Assembly (NCBI RefSeq): GCF_902809845.1
Contig: NZ_CADDWI010000008.1
Span: 868,001 to 932,000, forward strand
Origin: Chelativorans sp. Marseille-P2723
GTDB lineage: Bacteria; Pseudomonadota; Alphaproteobacteria; Rhizobiales; Rhizobiaceae
Length of the DNA: 64,000 nt
Reading direction: 5' to 3'
Shown here: positions 9,045 to 18,854 of the stretch, piece after piece
Numbering within the stretch: the stretch's first letter is position 1
Layout of the letters: the number at the start of each line of letters is the position of its first letter
Position numbers and translations under genes: made by a program
The notes under the pieces: model-generated
Seen by the model: the letters and a program-made list of their open reading frames with translations, nothing else
What the model was told of the DNA's origin: nothing
The model's database searches: none

Positions 9045-10928
9045 CTATTCTGCGGCAAGCCGCTCCTGCAGAAAGCCTCCAGACTGGCGCTTCCAGAGTT
9101 GAGCGTAAAGCCCACTCGCCCGCTTCAATTCCTCATGCGTGCCTTCTTCCACGATCTTGCCCTTGTCGATGACTATCAGCCGATCAAGGGCCGCGATGGT
9201 CGAAAGGCGATGAGCAATGGCGATGACCGTTTTGCCTTCCATAAGGCTTTCAAGATGCTCCTGGATCGCTCCTTCGATTTCCGAATCGAGCGAGGACGTT
9301 GCTTCATCGAGAATGAGAATGGGTGCATCCTTCAGCATCATGCGGGCAATGGCGATGCGCTGACGTTGGCCGCCGGAAAGCTTCACGCCGCGTTCGCCTA
9401 CATAGGCGTCGTAGCCACTGCGGCCGCGGCCATCCCTTACGCCCATGATGAAATCATGCGCAGACGCACGCTTCGCCGCTGCAATGACCTCCTCGTCGCT
9501 CGCACCAGGCTTGCCATAGGCGATATTGTCACGGATAGAACGGTGCATCAGGATCGGCTCCTGACTGACCACGCCGAACTGCGCTCGAAGCGATGCCTGC
9601 GTCACCTCGCGGATGTCATGCCCGTCAAGCAGGATGCGTCCGCTCTCCACGTCGAAGAGCCGCAGCATCAGATTGATGATCGTTGTCTTGCCAGCCCCCG
9701 ACGGGCCGATCAGCGCCACCCGTTCGCCAGGACGGATGTGCAGATTCAGGTTCTCGATGACACCGCCTTCCTTGCCATAGTGGAAAGAGACGTTCTCAAA
9801 GCGGATGTCCCCCTTGCCGCGTTCCAGAAGGCGCGCGTCAGGCGCATCCCGAATGGCTGGCCGGCGTGAAATTACCCCCGTGGCGTCCTGCACCGTCGCA
9901 TAGGCACGGATCAGCCCGTTGACGGAGAACATCATGTAGCCCGACATCTGGTTCAGCCGGAAGACCAGCCCCATTGCGGCGGCAATCTCGCCGGTCGTTG
10001 CGTTCCCGTTGATCCAGCTCATGACGGCAAGCGTTCCAATAGCTGCCATCATGAAGCCGTTCAGGATGAAGACGGTCGCCCGCACGCGCGTTATCGCGCG
10101 GGTCATTGCGCGAACGGCATCAAGAAGCCGGTTCATGCCGTCCCGCACATAGGCATGCTCTCGCCGCCCGCTGTCAAAGAGCTTCACCGCAACGATGTTG
10201 GTGAAGGCGTCAACCATGCGTCCGTTCAGAATCGAGCGTTCGTCGGCCCGGCGCTTTCCGGCCCTTCTCAGAGGAGGCAGAAGATACCGCGCCGCGATCA
10301 GATAACAGATGAACCAGATCGCCAGGACGAGCCCAAGTATGGGATCGAGCGCGGTAAGTATCGTACCCGCCAGCAGAAGAAAGGTCAGGAAGCTCCACAT
10401 GGTCTGGAGAGCCGAGACGATGAAGTCGCCGGTTGCTTCACCGCCCTGCATGATCTTGGTGGCGATACGGCCTGCAAAATCGTTCTGGTAGAACTCGTAT
10501 GGCTGCTCCATCACGCGGCGGAAGGATTGCCAGCGCACGCGCTGATAGAAAGAAGGAGCGATGACCTGTTCCTCGATCACCGTATTGGCGATCATCACCG
10601 CCGCGCGGGCGAAGAGCACCAGGAACAGCAGGCCCAGCAGGGCAGGCCAGTGATCGGCGACAAGCGTCCTGGGCGTCGATGAATCGAGCAGGTCAATGAG
10701 GCGCCCGAGGCCCCAGTAGAGCGCAGCGTCCACAGCGCCCGCCAGCCCGCCGACCAGCAGCAGCAGGATGAAGGGACCCTTTGCCTGCGAGGCGAAGAAC
10801 AGGATGAACTTATGAGCCTCCTGGGGCAGCACTTCCCTTTCGGTATCGCCGAAGGGATCGATCACTCCTTCGGCACGCCGCCAGAGCCTTTCGCCAATGC
10901 TCACCCGGATTTCCTCGTTCACGCCCAT
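9045..10928 (-). CDS. ABC exporter (half transporter), second of a pair
   Basis: A 627-residue type IV ABC exporter half: a six-span transmembrane domain (residues ~50-340) then an ATPase domain with Walker A GPSGAGKTT, signature LSGGQRQR, Walker B ILILDEATSSLDS and the switch histidine in IAHRLST. Such proteins are MsbA/MdlB-like and move lipids, drugs or peptides outward. It starts only two bases after the stop of a paralogous exporter at 10931-12778, so the two are cotranscribed and probably form a heterodimer. Both NBDs look catalytically complete, unlike exporters with one degenerate site. Substrate unknown. Confidence 0.92.
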   Translation of the reverse strand: MGVNEEIRVSIGERLWRRAEGVIDPFGDTEREVLPQEAHKFILFFASQAKGPFILLLLVGGLAGAVDAALYWGLGRLIDLLDSSTPRTLVADHWPALLGLLFLVLFARAAVMIANTVIEEQVIAPSFYQRVRWQSFRRVMEQPYEFYQNDFAGRIATKIMQGGEATGDFIVSALQTMWSFLTFLLLAGTILTALDPILGLVLAIWFICYLIAARYLLPPLRRAGKRRADERSILNGRMVDAFTNIVAVKLFDSGRREHAYVRDGMNRLLDAVRAMTRAITRVRATVFILNGFMMAAIGTLAVMSWINGNATTGEIAAAMGLVFRLNQMSGYMMFSVNGLIRAYATVQDATGVISRRPAIRDAPDARLLERGKGDIRFENVSFHYGKEGGVIENLNLHIRPGERVALIGPSGAGKTTIINLMLRLFDVESGRILLDGHDIREVTQASLRAQFGVVSQEPILMHRSIRDNIAYGKPGASDEEVIAAAKRASAHDFIMGVRDGRGRSGYDAYVGERGVKLSGGQRQRIAIARMMLKDAPILILDEATSSLDSEIEGAIQEHLESLMEGKTVIAIAHRLSTIAALDRLIVIDKGKIVEEGTHEELKRASGLYAQLWKRQSGGFLQERLAAE

Positions 10929-10930
10929 TC

Positions 10931-12778
10931 CTATTCGGCGGCCTCCGCAGGTTGAAGATCAAGAAAGCCGCCGGACTGCCGACGCCAGAGCTGTGCGTAG
11001 AGGCCACCCCGGTCAATCAACTCGTCATGGCTCCCTTCCTCCACGATCCGGCCACCATCCATCACAACCAGCCGGTCCATGGCGGCGATCGTTGAAAGGC
11101 GGTGTGCTATGGCGATCACGGTCTTGCCCTCCATGAGGCGGTAAAGGTTCTCCTGTATGGCGGCCTCGACTTCCGAATCTAGCGCGGATGTCGCCTCGTC
11201 CAGGATCAGGATGGGCGCGTCCTTCAGCATTACGCGGGCGATCGCGATCCGTTGCCGCTGACCGCCTGAAAGCTTTACGCCTCTTTCACCGACATGGGCA
11301 TCGAAGCCTGTTCTGCCCTTTATGTCGTGAAGCTCCTGGATGAAGTCCAGAGCTTCGGCACGCCGCGCTGCTTCCAGCACCATCTGGTCGGTGGCATCTG
11401 GCCGTCCATATACGATGTTGTCGCGCACCGAGCGGTGCAGCAGCGATGTATCTTGCGTTACCATGCCGATCTGCGCGCGAAGGGAATCCTGCCTGACGTC
11501 AGCGATGTTCACACCGTCAATCAGGATACGGCCGCCCTCAAGATCGTAGAAGCGAAGCAGCAGGTTGACCAGCGTCGACTTGCCCGCGCCCGAGCGGCCG
11601 ACGAGCCCGACTTTCTCTCCCCGGCGGATGGTGAGGGAAAGATCCTCGATGACCCCGCCCTTCTTGCCGTAGTGAAATCGGATGCGGTCAAAGACAATCT
11701 CTCCCTTGTCGACGACCAGCTCTCTGGCCCCGGGCTTGTCTTCCACGAGTCGGGGCAGGGATATCGAGGAGATGCCATCCTGAACCGTCCCGATATTCTC
11801 GAACAGCATTGACATTTCCCACATGATCCACTGCGACATGCCCCACAGCCGCAGGACGAGGCCGATAGCTACCGCCACCGCTCCGACAGTGACCGCTTCC
11901 TCCAGCCACAACCACAATGAAAGCGCACCGATGACAAAGAGGCAGAGCGAGTTGAGCAGGTACAAGAGGCCATAGAGGCTCGTGATCAGACGCATCTGAC
12001 GATAGACCGCCTGAAGGAAAACCTCCATTCCCGCCCGCGCGAAGGAGGCTTCCCGGCGCGCGTGGGAGAAGAGTTTTACGGTCTGAATATTGGTGTAGCT
12101 GTCAACCACGCGGCCGGTCATGACGGAGCGGGCATCTGCCTGTTTCTCCGCCACCCGCCCAAGCTTCGGGATGAAGTACCGCAACAGCAGTATGTAGCCC
12201 ACTAGCCATCCACCGAGCGGAATGGCCAGCCTGATGTCCGCGCTGGCCACGATTATGATCATGCCGGTGAAATAGACGACGACGTAATTCAGTACCTCGA
12301 TCAGCTTGATGACGCATTCGCGAACAGCGAGCGCGGTCTGCATCAGTTTGGTAGCGATGCGCCCGGCAAACTCGTCCTGATAAAAGCTCATGGACTGGCG
12401 CAGCAGGTAACGGTGCACGAGCCAGCGGATGCGCATGGGATAGTTTCCCATGAGCACCTGTTGGTTCACGAGTGAGTGTGCGAGCACTGCTGCTGGCAGA
12501 AAGACGAGAATGATGACGGCCATCCCTGCAAGCTTCAGCCCCTCGGTCTGGATGAACGTTTCCCTGTCCTTCTCCGACAACCAGTCGACGATATTGCCGA
12601 GAAAGGAGAACATCCACACTTCGGTGATGGCGATGAGGGCCATCAGCACGGCTGAGACGGCGAGATAGGGCCATGCCCCGCGCGTGAAATGCAGGCAGAA
12701 GGCAATAAGCGTCTTCGGCGGCTCCTCCATCTCCTCAGCAGGAAATGGCTCAAGGCGTTTTTCAAACCAGTTAAACAT
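10931..12778 (-). CDS. ABC exporter (half transporter), first of a pair
   Basis: A 615-residue exporter half, paralogous to its downstream neighbour. The N-terminal transmembrane domain (residues ~30-330) is followed by an ATPase domain with Walker A GRSGAGKST, signature LSGGQRQR, Walker B ILILDEATSALDS and the H-loop IAHRLST. The C-terminal RQSGGFLDLQ closely resembles the RQSGGFLQER of its partner, pointing to an old tandem duplication. It leads a two-gene operon with only a two-base gap. The 670-base region upstream contains no recognisable gene and presumably carries the promoter. Likely in the inner membrane; the substrate cannot be inferred. Confidence 0.92.
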   Translation of the reverse strand: MFNWFEKRLEPFPAEEMEEPPKTLIAFCLHFTRGAWPYLAVSAVLMALIAITEVWMFSFLGNIVDWLSEKDRETFIQTEGLKLAGMAVIILVFLPAAVLAHSLVNQQVLMGNYPMRIRWLVHRYLLRQSMSFYQDEFAGRIATKLMQTALAVRECVIKLIEVLNYVVVYFTGMIIIVASADIRLAIPLGGWLVGYILLLRYFIPKLGRVAEKQADARSVMTGRVVDSYTNIQTVKLFSHARREASFARAGMEVFLQAVYRQMRLITSLYGLLYLLNSLCLFVIGALSLWLWLEEAVTVGAVAVAIGLVLRLWGMSQWIMWEMSMLFENIGTVQDGISSISLPRLVEDKPGARELVVDKGEIVFDRIRFHYGKKGGVIEDLSLTIRRGEKVGLVGRSGAGKSTLVNLLLRFYDLEGGRILIDGVNIADVRQDSLRAQIGMVTQDTSLLHRSVRDNIVYGRPDATDQMVLEAARRAEALDFIQELHDIKGRTGFDAHVGERGVKLSGGQRQRIAIARVMLKDAPILILDEATSALDSEVEAAIQENLYRLMEGKTVIAIAHRLSTIAAMDRLVVMDGGRIVEEGSHDELIDRGGLYAQLWRRQSGGFLDLQPAEAAE

Positions 12779-13446
12779 TTTTGTCCTCGTGCTGGAGGCC
12801 GCTCAGCCACACTAAGGGTGCTGGCGGCACACCCGGCAATTTCCTTGTTCTTTCAGAGACTTTTGCCTTGTTTCGGTAACGGCCTTAACGCCGCCGCTTC
12901 TTGCACGATGCTCGTTCTCCGAATGCCCAATTTGCTGCACAACGTGGCGCTCAAGAGCCGAATCTGTCTCCGCAAAGACCCGTGCCTCGACATGGTAACG
13001 CCAGCGTCCCTTGTGCGTCTCAACGAAAATGTGCCCATGTAGCGCCAAACTTCCAGGCGAAACACCAGACCGTCGACATGGAAGGTCGCCCCCGCGACCG
13101 GAAGCGCTCTGGCCAAAGCTTTGAAATACTTCAAGCACCACTGTGGAAATTGCCGACATCGAGCGAATCCTCAAGCATTCCGGAAAAGCGATCCGGCGGA
13201 TTCCCTCTTTGTGCTGGTAGCTTTAGGAAAAACTGGAGAGCGAAGCCGCCGTCAGGGCCGGGAGCCTGATCACGATCCACGGGCGTACGCTGATCGGGAC
13301 GGTCACTATCTGGAGATCCATGACGCCTCCAACAGTTTGCGATAGACTTGCCTGCCTTATATGCCTTTGAGATGTACCTGGCCAGTAGGGTGGACCTTAT
13401 CGGTCGTCCATTATGGAACACAATTGGGAGGAGCAACACCTGAAAA
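12779..13446. other. Intergenic region upstream of the ABC exporter pair and trmL
   Basis: About 670 bases between divergent genes. Several short frames exist on both strands (60-120 codons) but none shows a family motif or a good ribosome-binding site, and their amino-acid composition looks like shadow frames. It must hold the promoters of the exporter operon and trmL; I could not pick out convincing -35/-10 pairs. Confidence 0.5.
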
Positions 13447-13908
13447 ATGAAACAGAAAGGATTTCGTATTGCATTGTATCAGCCCGACATTCCGGGGAAC
13501 ACGGGTGCAATCCTGCGTCTTGCAGCCTGTCTCGGCGTAGAGGTCGACCTGATCGAGCCTGCGGGCTTTGATCTTGGTGACCGCTCCCTCAAGCGTGCGG
13601 GCATGGATTATCTGGAAATGGCCAATCTTCATCGCCATGATTACTGGGAAGCATTCGACCAATGGCGGCGGCAGGAGGAGCGTCGGTTGATCCTCTTTTC
13701 GACGCGGGGGGCTATTCCTTACACTGCCTTTACATTCCTTGACGGCGACGTTCTGCTTTTCGGTCGTGAATCTGCCGGAGTACCGGACGAGGTGCATGAT
13801 GCTGCTGATTACCGGGTCATTATTCCAATGCGCGACGGGGCGCGCAGCCTCAATGTCGCGCTTGCTGCGGCAATGGGATGCGGCGAAGCGCTCCGGCAAG
13901 TGCGTTGA
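13447..13908 (+). CDS. trmL: tRNA (cytidine(34)-2'-O)-methyltransferase
   Basis: A 153-residue SPOUT-class methyltransferase that 2'-O-methylates the wobble base of Leu tRNAs with S-adenosylmethionine. Recognisable motifs are the N-terminal YQPDIPGNTGAILRLAACLG, the loop LLFGRESAGVP, and the knotted C-terminal IPMRDGARSLNVALAAAMG. Length is typical of the minimal TrmL family, which acts as a homodimer. It is a single gene, convergent with a small hypothetical on the minus strand. Upstream intergenic sequence offers little Shine-Dalgarno signal, but the start fits the family N-terminus. Confidence 0.94.
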   Translation: MKQKGFRIALYQPDIPGNTGAILRLAACLGVEVDLIEPAGFDLGDRSLKRAGMDYLEMANLHRHDYWEAFDQWRRQEERRLILFSTRGAIPYTAFTFLDGDVLLFGRESAGVPDEVHDAADYRVIIPMRDGARSLNVALAAAMGCGEALRQVR

Positions 13909-13934
13909 GACGGGTGACGCCTTGGTATTACGCG

Positions 13935-14195
13935 TCAATCCGCACTGGGCAGACGGCGCATCGTGAATTCGATCACGTCGCCCGGTCGTTCCGCCCAGCT
14001 TTCAATTTCCGTCCAATAGGCTTGTTTGGGCCAGCGCTCCAGCCATTCACGGGCTTTGGCGCGGGCTGCCTCACGCGGCAGCGAGAATGTTTCTCGGATA
14101 AAACCATCGCGCGGCAGGCGCTCCCCTTTTTTGGAACGCCTCTTATCCAGGCTACGTTTCAGCCTGTCCAGCGGCGGTTTGGCGGGTACGCGCAC
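13935..14195 (-). CDS. Small conserved hypothetical protein
   Basis: An 86-residue basic protein starting at a GTG (14195) with AAGGAG seven bases upstream; this start is preferred over the upstream frame start at 14222. The sequence ([67 protein letters not shown]) has a lysine/arginine-rich N-terminus and a C-terminal helix-strand pattern. I recognise it only as a type of small protein found in rhizobia; no domain can be named. It is divergent from hemF, sharing a ~107-base region. Function unknown. Confidence 0.6.
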   Translation of the reverse strand: MRVPAKPPLDRLKRSLDKRRSKKGERLPRDGFIRETFSLPREAARAKAREWLERWPKQAYWTEIESWAERPGDVIEFTMRRLPSAD

Positions 14196-14302
14196 GAAAG
14201 AACTCCTTGACCCGACAGACACGGAGAATAGAGCATCACAACAGGAATTTGCGAGTCTTTTTGTTCGTCGGATACACCGGCCTTGGTAAGCGGAAAGAGT
14301 TG

Positions 14303-15217
14303 ATGGAACGTCCAGACCTGCCGGCAGGCTTGCCGGATGACATTGAGGAAAAGAAGGAGATCGCCCGGAACTGGTTCGAGAACCTGCGAGATGACATATG
14401 TGCCGCTTTTGAGGAACTGGAGGACGAGCTTACCGGCCCACTTTCCACGCGCGCACCCGGCCGGTTCGAGCGCTCTCCCTGGCAACGTAATGGCGGAGCG
14501 GGCGGCGGCGGTGTTATGTCGATGATGCAGGGGCGGGTGTTCGAGAAGGTCGGTGTCCATACCTCCACTGTTTACGGTGAGTTCTCCCCCGATTTTCGCA
14601 AGCAGATCCCGGGGGCAGAGGAGGATCCGCGCTTCTGGGCTTCCGGCATCTCCCTCATTGCTCATCCGCAGAATCCCAATGTTCCGGCCGTGCACATGAA
14701 CACGCGGATGGTGGTCACCACAAGGCAATGGTTCGGCGGTGGCGCGGACCTGACGCCAATGCTCAACCGGCGCCGCAGCCAGGAAGACCCGGATACGATC
14801 GCTTTCCACGAGGCTATGCGCTTCGTGTGCGAGAAACATGCTGGAGTGGCCGCCTACGATAGGTTGAAGCGTTGGTGCGACGAATATTTCTTTCTACCCC
14901 ACCGCAATGAATCCCGCGGGATAGGAGGCATCTTTTACGATTGGTTGAAGACGCCGGAGGAAAAAGGAGGCTGGGAAGCCGATTTTGCTTTCACGCAGGA
15001 TCTGGGCCGCGCCTTCCTCGTGGTCTATCGTCATCTTGTGCGGCGCAACTTCAACGTTAACTGGACCGAAGCCGACCGCGACGAGCAACTCGTACGGCGC
15101 GGCCGTTATGTCGAGTTCAACCTGCTCTACGACCGCGGCACCGTCTTTGGCCTGAAGACGGGTGGCAATGTGGAATCAATCCTATCGAGTCTGCCGCCTC
15201 TCGTACGTTGGCCGTGA
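14303..15217 (+). CDS. hemF: Aerobic coproporphyrinogen III oxidase
   Basis: A 304-residue cytosolic enzyme of heme synthesis that oxidatively decarboxylates coproporphyrinogen III to protoporphyrinogen IX using O2. Diagnostic blocks are [10 protein letters not shown] (near residue 88), [40 protein letters not shown] and [16 protein letters not shown] near the C-terminus. The open frame runs upstream to 14207, but [18 protein letters not shown] is the better start (GGAAAGAG shortly upstream). It is a single gene, ending convergent with a cation efflux gene. Dependence on O2 implies an aerobic lifestyle, though an anaerobic HemN elsewhere cannot be excluded. Confidence 0.95.
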   Translation: MERPDLPAGLPDDIEEKKEIARNWFENLRDDICAAFEELEDELTGPLSTRAPGRFERSPWQRNGGAGGGGVMSMMQGRVFEKVGVHTSTVYGEFSPDFRKQIPGAEEDPRFWASGISLIAHPQNPNVPAVHMNTRMVVTTRQWFGGGADLTPMLNRRRSQEDPDTIAFHEAMRFVCEKHAGVAAYDRLKRWCDEYFFLPHRNESRGIGGIFYDWLKTPEEKGGWEADFAFTQDLGRAFLVVYRHLVRRNFNVNWTEADRDEQLVRRGRYVEFNLLYDRGTVFGLKTGGNVESILSSLPPLVRWP

Positions 15218-15268
15218 ACCTGCGTTTGGGCGGGGTGTAATTTTGGCCGCCGCCTTAGCGAAGATGCC

Positions 15269-16150
15269 TTACGCGTGTTTGGCCTTGTGGGTCGGCTCCA
15301 CATGGATGGTGACGCGCGCACCCGGAATGGATCTTGCCAGCGCATGTTCGATGCGGTCGCAGATTTCATGCGCACGTTCAACTGTCATCTGCGAGGGGAC
15401 GACGAGATGGAACTCTACGAATCGAGCGCGGCCTGCCTCCCGCGTCTTGAGGTCGTGAAATTCCAGCGCCCCTTCGCTATTCTGCGCCACTACTCGCTCG
15501 ATCTCAGCCAGATCCTGCGGATCGATGGCCGTATCCATGAGTCCCTGGACGGATGAGCGCACCAGATGCCAGCCATGCCACAGTATGTTGCCTGCGACGA
15601 CGATCGACATCACTGGATCAAGCCATAGCCAGCCGGTGGAAACAGCCAGCAAAAGGCCGACGATAATGCCTGCCGAAGTAATGACATCGGTCCACAGGTG
15701 CTTGCCGTCGGCAACAAGCGCGGGCGAACGGGCGCGCCGTCCGACGCGCATCAGCACGAAGGCCCATACGCCATTGCCTACGGCTGCGGCTGCGTTGATG
15801 ACAAGCCCGGCTGCCGGTGCGGCCAGCGCGTGCGGCTGCGCGAAGGCAAGCGCCGCCTCGCGCAGGATGAGGAGCGCTGCCACCACGATCAGAACGCCTT
15901 CAAGGACTGCCGAGAAATACTCCGCCTTGTGATGACCGAAGGGATGGTTCTCGTCAGCAGGGAGGAAGGAGACGCGGATCGCATACCAGGCGACTATTGA
16001 AGCCACCACATTGACCACCGATTCCATCGCATCCGAAAACAGCGCCACAGAGCCTGTTATCCACCAGGCGGTGAGCTTAAGGGCGAAGATCGCAATACCA
16101 ATAAGGATCGACCACGAGGAAATACGGCGTATGAGCGTGGTGGACGGCAT
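15269..16150 (-). CDS. Cation diffusion facilitator (CDF) family efflux protein
   Basis: A 293-residue inner-membrane protein with about six spans (residues ~10-205) and a cytosolic C-terminal domain (~210-290) with the FHDLKTREAG and ARVTIHVEP stretches seen in CDF proteins. Metal-site segments are SDAMESVVN in TM2 and ADGKHLWTDV in TM5; the pattern HxxxD in TM5 is typical of zinc/iron transporters of the FieF/ZitB type. HPFGHHKAEY follows TM2 as expected. It probably exports Zn2+, Fe2+ or similar ions in exchange for protons. It ends convergent with hemF and stands alone; no metal-responsive operator was noticed. Confidence 0.9.
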   Translation of the reverse strand: MPSTTLIRRISSWSILIGIAIFALKLTAWWITGSVALFSDAMESVVNVVASIVAWYAIRVSFLPADENHPFGHHKAEYFSAVLEGVLIVVAALLILREAALAFAQPHALAAPAAGLVINAAAAVGNGVWAFVLMRVGRRARSPALVADGKHLWTDVITSAGIIVGLLLAVSTGWLWLDPVMSIVVAGNILWHGWHLVRSSVQGLMDTAIDPQDLAEIERVVAQNSEGALEFHDLKTREAGRARFVEFHLVVPSQMTVERAHEICDRIEHALARSIPGARVTIHVEPTHKAKHA

Positions 16151-16205
16151 CGGGTCTCCTTTGCCTGAAACATAGATACTGGCAAGCCGGACTGAACCCG
16201 GAACC

Positions 16206-17456
16206 TCAATACTCTTCCAGAAGAGCCTCTCGCGTCAGTGAAAAGCCTGATGCGATCCATTTCTCTTCAAGGTTTTTCAGCGCGGCGCCGAGTTGTTCCC
16301 CTGGCGTAAGACCGCGGGCGATGAGGTCCTTGCCTTTTATAGGAAAGACGGGCCGCTTCCACCGGGAGAGCATGTCGAGGAGACGCTGAAAAGCCGCCGC
16401 CTTCACGAAGGCTCGGTCGTCGTGGGTTGCATGGGCGCGCGCCTTTGCAAGGCCGATCTTCAGCCCCCACTTGATGCCTTGGGTTCCGCTTCGGTAGAGC
16501 ATCTCGGCGAATTCGTCATCCCCGAGCTTCGGATCGGGTTCCGGTGCTTCCGCCCAGGCGGCGAGGGCGGCGGTTTCGGCCTTCGAAAAGCGCAATCGCT
16601 TGGCAAGCGCCTCTACCCGCTCCGGATCAGGCGGCAGGATGGCTGCAAGCCTTAAAAGCGGGTCCCTTGTCCAGCCAAGGTCGCGCTCTGCCGCAATCAT
16701 TGAGGGAATTGCATCAATCCCCCACTTCTCGCTTTCCGGCACAACTTGCGTAAGCACGCCGGTTTGACGCATCCATAGAAGCGAGCGCGAAGGATCTGGG
16801 GCCGAAAAGAGCTTCTTCAGCTCTATCCAGATCCGCTCGGCCGAGAGCTTTGACATGCCCCCCTTCAGCCGAGCGCAAGCTTTGAGCCCCTCCGCGTCCG
16901 GACGCCCTGTGCCATACCACGCGTAGAAACGGAAGAAACGTAGTATGCGTAAATAATCCTCGCGGATGCGACTTTCCGGCTCGCCGATGAAGCGCACTGT
17001 GCGCGAACGCAGGTCGGCAAGGCCGCCGACAAGATCGATCACGCGCCCGTCGGGCTCTGCATAAAGCGCGTTGATTGTAAAATCGCGCCGTTCCGCGTCC
17101 GCTGTCCAATCCCGCCCGAAGACGACGCGGGCGTGGCGTCCGAAGGTCTCCACATCGGCGCGCAGCGTCGTCACCTCGTAGGGCTTTCCCCTGGCGATGA
17201 CTGTTATCGTGCCGTGGTCGTAACCCGTGGGCACCACCTTGAAGCCTGCAGCCTTCGCGCGCCTCATTGTTTCGTCGGGCAGGGTGGTGGTTGCGATATC
17301 CACATCGGTCACCTTTTCTCCCATAAGCCCGTTTCGCACTGCCCCTCCGGCGATTCGCGCCTCCTCTCCATCTTCGTTCAAGATGGAGAGGAGTGTCTGC
17401 AGGTCGCGATCCCGTAACCAGGAGGCACCCGCTATGCTGGCTGTCTCTCCGATCAA
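16206..17456 (-). CDS. CCA tRNA nucleotidyltransferase / poly(A) polymerase family
   Basis: A 416-residue class II nucleotidyltransferase. The head domain has ARIAGGAVRNGLMG (residues ~33-46), the metal-binding VTDVDIAT, and the ERRDFTINAL motif; RIREDYLRILRFFRFYAWYG follows. These enzymes add CCA to tRNA 3' ends or A tails to RNA; rhizobial members of this size usually serve as the CCA-adding enzyme, but this cannot be settled by eye. Its start overlaps the stop of the upstream Nudix gene by four bases (ATGA), giving a three-gene overlapping operon DUF1285 - Nudix - CCA polymerase, a combination I recall as conserved in Rhizobiales. Confidence 0.92.
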   Translation of the reverse strand: MIGETASIAGASWLRDRDLQTLLSILNEDGEEARIAGGAVRNGLMGEKVTDVDIATTTLPDETMRRAKAAGFKVVPTGYDHGTITVIARGKPYEVTTLRADVETFGRHARVVFGRDWTADAERRDFTINALYAEPDGRVIDLVGGLADLRSRTVRFIGEPESRIREDYLRILRFFRFYAWYGTGRPDAEGLKACARLKGGMSKLSAERIWIELKKLFSAPDPSRSLLWMRQTGVLTQVVPESEKWGIDAIPSMIAAERDLGWTRDPLLRLAAILPPDPERVEALAKRLRFSKAETAALAAWAEAPEPDPKLGDDEFAEMLYRSGTQGIKWGLKIGLAKARAHATHDDRAFVKAAAFQRLLDMLSRWKRPVFPIKGKDLIARGLTPGEQLGAALKNLEEKWIASGFSLTREALLEEY

Positions 17457-18088
17457 GCATAGAGCCTTTCATAGAGCATGTGCAGGATGCCTGCCGTTAC
17501 ACCCCAAATGAATCTCTCGCCATAAGGCATTGTATAAAAAAATCTTTCCTGTTCTTCCCAAAGACGACTCTCACGGCGGTGGTTGGCCGGGTCCATGAGG
17601 AAGGAAAGGGGCACCTCGAAGGCATCGTCGACCTCGTCGGCATTGAGGACGAGCGAGAAATCCGGCTGCACTACCGCAAGAACGGGCCGGACACGATAGC
17701 CGCTATTCGTCACGTAATCCGGCATGCGTCCCACTACCTCCACGAGCGATGGATCAAGCCCGATCTCCTCCTCCGCCTCGCGCAGAGCGGCATGTTCAGG
17801 GGAGGGGTCGGTCGGGTCGATACGCCCGCCTGGAAGGGCGATCTGGCCGGAATGGTTGCGAAGCTTAGTCGTGCGCTGTGTTAGGATGACGGAGCCTTCC
17901 CTCTCACGATCGACGACCGGAACAAGAACGGCCGCTTCGTGAAGGCGCTGGCGAAGAATCAGGCGCTTCAGATCCGGATTGAGCCGGTGATCGCCATAAT
18001 CTTCAGTGACGAGACTAGGATCCTGCAATGCTGCCCGCCGGCGGAACTCGGCCGCTGAAAAGAGGATGTCATCAATGCTGGCGCTCAT
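17453..18088 (-). CDS. CoA pyrophosphatase-type Nudix hydrolase
   Basis: A 211-residue Nudix protein. The CoA-specific upstream motif is LLTQRTTKLRNHSGQIALPGGRID in form (here ILTQRTTKLRNHSGQIALPG), followed by the Nudix box GGRID...HAALREAEEEIGL (residues ~87-111). This places it with CoA diphosphatases (NudL/YeaB), which cleave CoA and acyl-CoA to phosphopantetheine and 3',5'-ADP; the exact substrate is inference. Middle gene of an operon with four-base overlaps on both sides, coupling its translation to DUF1285 before it and the tRNA nucleotidyltransferase after it. Confidence 0.9.
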   Translation of the reverse strand: MSASIDDILFSAAEFRRRAALQDPSLVTEDYGDHRLNPDLKRLILRQRLHEAAVLVPVVDREREGSVILTQRTTKLRNHSGQIALPGGRIDPTDPSPEHAALREAEEEIGLDPSLVEVVGRMPDYVTNSGYRVRPVLAVVQPDFSLVLNADEVDDAFEVPLSFLMDPANHRRESRLWEEQERFFYTMPYGERFIWGVTAGILHMLYERLYA

Positions 18089-18732
18089 TTGCTTGCCGCC
18101 TCCAGCATATCGGTCGACATGACGGGAAAGACTGCACCTTTCGAGCGCAGGGCGAACATGCGCCGGCCTTCCATCTCTATCTCCTCTCCGAGCGCCAGAA
18201 GCTCGTATGTAACCTGCCTGGCGACCAGTGCCTCCAGCCGGCCCCTAACCAGCACATAGGGCTTCGTGCCGTCGGTGCCGTCTTCTTCGACGAAGCGAAG
18301 CGGGTGATCCGGTCCTGCTTCCACCACATCACCTGCGTTGGTCCGGAATGTAATCGTCTGGTCTTCCCCCTTGCCTGTCGCTGCCATCTCTACCGCGATG
18401 AAGGGGGCGTCCTCGACGCGGATGCCCACCTTTTCCACTGGTGTTACAAGATAGGTCCTGCCGTCCTCATCCTTGCGCAGGACGGATGCAAAAAGGTTCA
18501 CGAGTGCCGGGCGGGTAATTGGCGTTCCAAGATAGAACCATGTGCCGTCTGCGCGGATCTCCATGTCAAGATCACCGCAGAAAGGGGGATTCCAGCGTTC
18601 CACCGGCGGGGGCCCCTTTCCGGCACGAGCTGCCCGGGCAATCAGCGCCGATAATTGTGCCGCATCACCACCTGCCTGCGTCAACTCTTCAGGCTTCCTT
18701 GGGTTTTCCGCGTATATTCTGGACATGGTCAC
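18085..18732 (-). CDS. DUF1285 domain protein
   Basis: A 215-residue protein whose body (VERWNPPFCGDLDMEIRADGTWFYLGTPITRPALVNLFASVL, then LVTPVEKVGIRVEDAPF) is characteristic of DUF1285, a family of unknown function in proteobacteria with a two-domain beta-rich fold. It is the first gene of the DUF1285-Nudix-CCA polymerase operon; its stop overlaps the next start by four bases. It is divergent from the moxR gene, with about 120 bases between. I know no biochemical role; the constant neighbourhood suggests a link to nucleotide or RNA metabolism, which is only inference. Confidence 0.85.
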   Translation of the reverse strand: MTMSRIYAENPRKPEELTQAGGDAAQLSALIARAARAGKGPPPVERWNPPFCGDLDMEIRADGTWFYLGTPITRPALVNLFASVLRKDEDGRTYLVTPVEKVGIRVEDAPFIAVEMAATGKGEDQTITFRTNAGDVVEAGPDHPLRFVEEDGTDGTKPYVLVRGRLEALVARQVTYELLALGEEIEMEGRRMFALRSKGAVFPVMSTDMLEAASK

Positions 18733-18854
18733 GAAATAGTCACTGTTGTTCGGCTTGTCACGGTGGTGAACTCATCTAATTCCAACCAGGTGAGACGCTG
18801 CGATTCCTATATCGCACTGGCCGCCGCTCCGGCAAAGAAGCAAGGAAGGGCTGC

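Noticed and set aside
12812-13439. Several 90-120-codon frames on both strands before trmL
   Set aside because: They overlap one another, lack ribosome-binding sites and show no family motif or hydrophobic pattern of real proteins.
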